Below, one piece after another: positions 23,784-26,484 of a DNA stretch of 26,484 bases. The translations under genes and the position numbers were made by a program. How positions within the stretch are numbered: the first letter of the stretch is position 1; every line of letters starts with the position of its first letter. The notes under the pieces are model-generated. The model searched no databases. It saw only the letters and a program-made list of their open reading frames with translations, and was not told the DNA's origin. Origin of the DNA: Streptomyces sp. NRRL F-4489 (GTDB lineage: Bacteria; Actinomycetota; Actinomycetes; Streptomycetales; Streptomycetaceae); NCBI RefSeq assembly GCF_001509485.1, contig NZ_LLZI01000284.1:1-26484 (forward strand). Reading direction: 5' to 3'.

Positions 23784-24866
23784 TTACTGGTCGGGGGAGA
23801 AGCGGAGGGAGTGGGCGGGGATGTCGGCGTGGCACCAGATGCGGATGCCGTGGCGGAGTTCGTTGCCGGGGCCGATGGCCGCGCCGTCGCCGATGACCGC
23901 GCCGTCCAGGATCGTGCCGGCGCCGATGCGGGCGCCGGCGCCGATGAGCGAGTCGCGGATCTGCGCACCCGGTTCGATGACCGCGCCGTCGAGGACGGTG
24001 CTGCCGTCCACCCGGGCGCCCGCGCCGATGCGGGCCCCCGTCCCGACCGAGGTGCCGCCGGTGAGTTTGGCGTCCGGGGCGATGTCGGCGCCCTCCAGGA
24101 CGAGGCGTTCGCCGCGGCGGCCGGGGACGGCCGGCGACGGGGCGCGCCCCAGGACGAGGTCGGCGGAGCCGCGGACGAACGCCTGCGGGGTGCCGAGGTC
24201 GAGCCAGTACGTGGAGTCGACCATGCCCTGGAGGTGCGCGCCGTCGGCGAGCAGGCCGGGGAAGGTCTCGCGTTCGACGGACACCGGGCGGCCGGCCGGG
24301 ATGGTGTCGAGGACCGCGCGGTTGAAGACGTAGGCACCGGCGTTGATCTGGTCGGTGACGATCTCCTCCGGCGTCTGCGGCTTCTCCAGGAAGGCGGTGA
24401 CCCGGCCGGTCTCGTCGGTCGGGACGAGCCCGAAGGCGCGCGGGTCCTCGACGCGGGTGAGGTGGAGGGAGACGTCGGCGCCGGTGGTGCGGTGGGTGTC
24501 GAGCAGGGCCCGGATGTCGAGGCCGGTGAGGATGTCGCCGTTGAAGATCAGGACCGGGTCGCCGGGCGCCGAGTGGAGCCGGGACGCGACGTTGCGGAGG
24601 GCGCCGCCGGTGCCGAGCGGCTCCTCCTCGGTGACGTACTCCAGGTGCAGGCCGAGCTCGGAACCGTCGCCGAAGTACGGCTCGAAGACCTCGGCGAGAT
24701 AGGACGTCGCCAGCACGATGTGCTCGACGCCGGCGGCGCGGGCGCGCGCGAGCTGGTGGGTGAGGAACGGCACACCGGCGGCCGGGACCATCGGCTTGGG
24801 CGTGTGCACCGTCAGCGGGCGCAGCCGGGTGCCCTTGCCGCCGACCAGGAGGATCGCTTCAGTCAC
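23784..24866 (-). CDS. manC: Mannose-1-phosphate guanylyltransferase / NDP-sugar synthase
   Basis: 360 residues from a GTG at 24866 preceded by GAGAG; the longer frame to 24914 adds a Pro/Arg-rich stretch unlike the family. It should make GDP-mannose from GTP and mannose-1-P (from ManB). The N-terminal nucleotidyltransferase domain has the signature LLVGGKGTRLRPLTVHTPKPM (first 20 used as guide), the metal Asp in FNGDILTGLDI, EKPQTPEE and NAGAYVFNRAVL. The C-terminal ~100 residues are left-handed beta-helix hexapeptide repeats (VGTGARIGAGARVDGSTVL, IGAGARIGAGTILDGAVIGD). This domain plan is shared by glucose-1-P transferases, so sugar specificity rests on context. TAA stop, unusual in this genome. 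The mycobacterial homologue lies beside the same block. Confidence 0.88.
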   Translation of the reverse strand: MTEAILLVGGKGTRLRPLTVHTPKPMVPAAGVPFLTHQLARARAAGVEHIVLATSYLAEVFEPYFGDGSELGLHLEYVTEEEPLGTGGALRNVASRLHSAPGDPVLIFNGDILTGLDIRALLDTHRTTGADVSLHLTRVEDPRAFGLVPTDETGRVTAFLEKPQTPEEIVTDQINAGAYVFNRAVLDTIPAGRPVSVERETFPGLLADGAHLQGMVDSTYWLDLGTPQAFVRGSADLVLGRAPSPAVPGRRGERLVLEGADIAPDAKLTGGTSVGTGARIGAGARVDGSTVLDGAVIEPGAQIRDSLIGAGARIGAGTILDGAVIGDGAAIGPGNELRHGIRIWCHADIPAHSLRFSPDQ

Positions 24867-24977
24867 TGTGCTCTCTGTTCGCTTCGTCCGCCGGCAGGGC
24901 GGCTGTGGGGGCATCGGCGGCGGCCCGTCCCGGCGGCGGGGCGTGCGGCGTTCACGGTGCTCGTTCTGCTTCCTGCT

Positions 24978-25048
24978 GGTCGGCTCGGCTGGGCTTCCCG
25001 GGCTGGGACGGGGCGGGTCGGATCGGGTCGGTCGGCTCGGGCTTCCCG
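24978..25048. repeat. Imperfect direct repeat in the manC leader
   Basis: GGTCGGCTCGG-CT-GGGCTTCCCG (24978-25000) recurs as GGTCGGCTCGG-GCTTCCCG (25030-25048) with a short deletion. The region 24867-25369 has no gene I accept. Confidence 0.55.
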
Positions 25049-25066
25049 TTTCGGACCGTACGACCC

Positions 25067-25151
25067 CTACGGGTTGTAGGGGCTGTACGGGCCGTACGGG
25101 GTGTACGAGTCGTACGGGTTGTTCTGGTCGGTCGGGCGGCGGACCAGTGTA
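25067..25151 (-). promoter_or_regulatory. TACACT -10 element and 9-bp GTAC repeats upstream of manC
   Basis: Minus-strand TACACT (25146-25151) is a good -10 hexamer; no -35 is clear. Following it, seven GTAC or CTAC cores spaced 9 bp form a tandem array (25070-25123) that would read, in one frame ending TAG at 25067, as a Pro/Tyr-rich tail PYDSYTPYGPYSPYNP. No ATG/GTG start or ribosome site is found for this frame, so I treat it as a repeat in the manC leader. Confidence 0.4.
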
Positions 25152-25293
25152 GGCAGACGGTGCCCCGGGGGGCCTCGGTGGGGACGCGGGGAGGCGTGAG
25201 GGGAGGCGGAGAGGGGCAGCGGCGCGCGGGGGCGCGGCGGGTCAACGGCCGTGTGGCGGCGGCGGTTGGGGCACGGCTTGGCCCCTGGTCGGC

Positions 25294-25338
25294 GGGGGCT
25301 TACGACGGTCCGGGGCGCCGGGGGTTTACGACGGTCCG
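25294..25338. repeat. 19-bp direct repeat, 26-bp period, after the amidase gene
   Basis: GGGGG-Y-TTACGACGGTCCG occurs at 25294-25312 and 25320-25338 with one mismatch. Read on the minus strand the core CCGTCGTAA matches the 19314-19335 array. It lies 32-76 bp after the amidase stop codon. Confidence 0.6.
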
Positions 25339-25369
25339 CTGTCGGCGGTCGGCTCGCTCAGGGCGTTCG

Positions 25370-26484
25370 TCAGCGGCCCTGGAGGCGGGCCGCCGTTTCG
25401 CGGAGGGCGGGGAGGTCGGCGTAGAGGCGGGCGCCGGGGCATTCGGTCTTGAAGCCGTCGCGGTGGCCGGAGATGACGTGCTGTCGGACGACCAGGCCCT
25501 TGCGGTAGAGGTTGCCGCCGGTGGAGGTCATCGGGGTGCGGCCGCGCGGATCGGCGCCGTACAGGCCGAGTTTCCAGGCGGTGAGCCGGCCGAGGGCTTC
25601 GAGGGCGGGCGCCGGCGGCGCGTCCTTACCGAACGAGCCGAGCAGGGCGATGCCGGTGCTGTCGTTGTTGAAGCCGAGGGTGTGGGCGCCGAGTACGGGT
25701 TTGGCGACGCCGCCGGCGCGGCCCTCGTAGATGGTGCCGCATTTGTCGATGAGGAAGTTGTAGCCGATGTCGCGCCAGTGGCTGCTCTTGACGTGGTAGC
25801 GGTACAGGCCGCGGATGACCGAAGGGGCCTGGGCGCAGGTGTAGTTGTTGCCGGTGGCGCTGTGGTGGACGAACGCGGCGCGGACGGTGCGGGTGTAGAC
25901 GAAGCGGGCCTCGCGGAGTTTCTCGTCGGCTCCCCAGCCGGCGCGGGTGACGATGCGGGGGCGGGCGCCGATGTGGACGGGTCCGGCGGGGACCCGTTCG
26001 CCGGCGGCGGGGATGTCGGTGCGGGCGGCGGTGGCCTGGTCGGCGGCGGGGATCTCGGTGGCGCCGAGCGGGGCCAGCGGGGCGTTCGCGGCGGAACTGG
26101 CGGCGGCTTCCGCGGTGGCGGGCGGGCCGCCGCGTACGACGGGGGTGTCCGGGCCGGGGTCGACGAGTTCCAGGCGCAGACCGCGCGGCAGGGCGGCGGT
26201 GACGCGGTGGGCGTCGGGGAGGGTGAGGCGGAGCTGGACGGCGTCGCTGACGCCGACCCACAGGGGGGCGGTACTGCCGCGCGCCGCGGTGCCGCCGCCC
26301 TCGCCGGCGCCCGGGTCGGGGGCGTCGTCGGTGCCGGTCTGGAGCTCCTGCCAGGCGGACCAGGCGCCGCTGTCGTGGGCGCGGGTGCGGACCTGGGCGC
26401 GGCCGTGCAGCGGGGCGGCCGCGTCGTCCCAGACGACGCCGACGAGGGAGAAGGGGTGGACGGCGCGGGCGGTGAGGGTGCGGG
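25370..26484 (-). CDS. PGRP-type N-acetylmuramoyl-L-alanine amidase (5' end cut)
   Basis: A reading frame open from the right edge to the TGA at 25370, 371 codons seen; the start and any signal peptide lie outside the window. The first ~170 visible residues (RTLTARAVHPFSLVGVVWDD, DSGAWSAWQELQTG) form a beta domain common to Streptomyces enzymes of this family. A Pro/Ala linker follows, then the amidase_2/PGRP domain, RIVTRAGWGADEKLREARF. Zinc-site residues are complete: first His in VHHSATGNNYTC, Tyr in GYNFLIDKCGTIYEGR, second His in SGHRDGFKTECPG and the Cys four to six residues on. The enzyme should cleave the amide between muramic acid and the stem peptide. It is the last minus-strand gene of the window and has no visible link to manC beyond orientation. 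Confidence 0.9.
   Translation of the reverse strand, partial: RTLTARAVHPFSLVGVVWDDAAAPLHGRAQVRTRAHDSGAWSAWQELQTGTDDAPDPGAGEGGGTAARGSTAPLWVGVSDAVQLRLTLPDAHRVTAALPRGLRLELVDPGPDTPVVRGGPPATAEAAASSAANAPLAPLGATEIPAADQATAARTDIPAAGERVPAGPVHIGARPRIVTRAGWGADEKLREARFVYTRTVRAAFVHHSATGNNYTCAQAPSVIRGLYRYHVKSSHWRDIGYNFLIDKCGTIYEGRAGGVAKPVLGAHTLGFNNDSTGIALLGSFGKDAPPAPALEALGRLTAWKLGLYGADPRGRTPMTSTGGNLYRKGLVVRQHVISGHRDGFKTECPGARLYADLPALRETAARLQGR

Noticed and set aside
24952..25245. 97-codon minus-strand frame upstream of manC
   Set aside because: TRTTRTPRTAR-type translation of the 9-bp repeat in an arbitrary frame; no ribosome site.

Overview
The window is chromosomal DNA from a Streptomyces or a very close relative. 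It is very GC-rich with strong third-position GC bias. It carries an intact sporulation regulator WhiB, and its gene order is the actinobacterial block manA / SIS isomerase / manB / DUF3499 / metallopeptidase / whiB / fbiA / fbiB / manC, which is also known from mycobacteria.

Left edge (1-401): an AT-richer promoter and leader zone on the minus strand. It has two HrdB-type promoters and a 17-bp repeat of the kind found in Streptomyces pre-16S leaders, so an rRNA operon probably begins here and runs off the left end. Next come a SpoIIM-like membrane protein (-) and an RDD membrane protein (+). On the minus strand follow a conserved unknown protein, S-adenosylhomocysteine hydrolase (ahcY) with a long structured leader, a cation diffusion facilitator, mannose-6-phosphate isomerase (manA), a SIS-domain sugar isomerase, a Trm112-like protein, phosphomannomutase (manB) and a DUF3499 protein. 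ManA, ManB and the later ManC supply mannose-1-P and GDP-mannose for glycan and glycoprotein synthesis.

Middle (11.2-17.9 kb): a zincin-like protein (+), then a coupled minus-strand pair of an exported DUF5719 protein and a large membrane GT2 glycosyltransferase, then whiB (-).

Right half: a 0.7-kb divergent control region separates whiB from a cysteine dioxygenase-like gene (+). That gene is preceded by a previously unlisted 31-codon, probably leaderless, cysteine-rich leader peptide, which is a candidate cysteine attenuator. fbiA and fbiB (+, translationally coupled) make coenzyme F420; FbiB has an unusual 100-residue low-complexity N-terminal extension. A DNA glycosylase, manC and a PGRP-type amidase (cut by the right edge) follow on the minus strand.

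The most interesting points are the Cys leader peptide, the paired GATCAC direct repeats in the whiB/cdo control region, the 11-bp tandem repeats before fbiA, the FbiB extension with atypical codons, and the structured ahcY leader with SAH-riboswitch-like core strings. I found no mobile element, CRISPR array, tRNA or obvious defence system.
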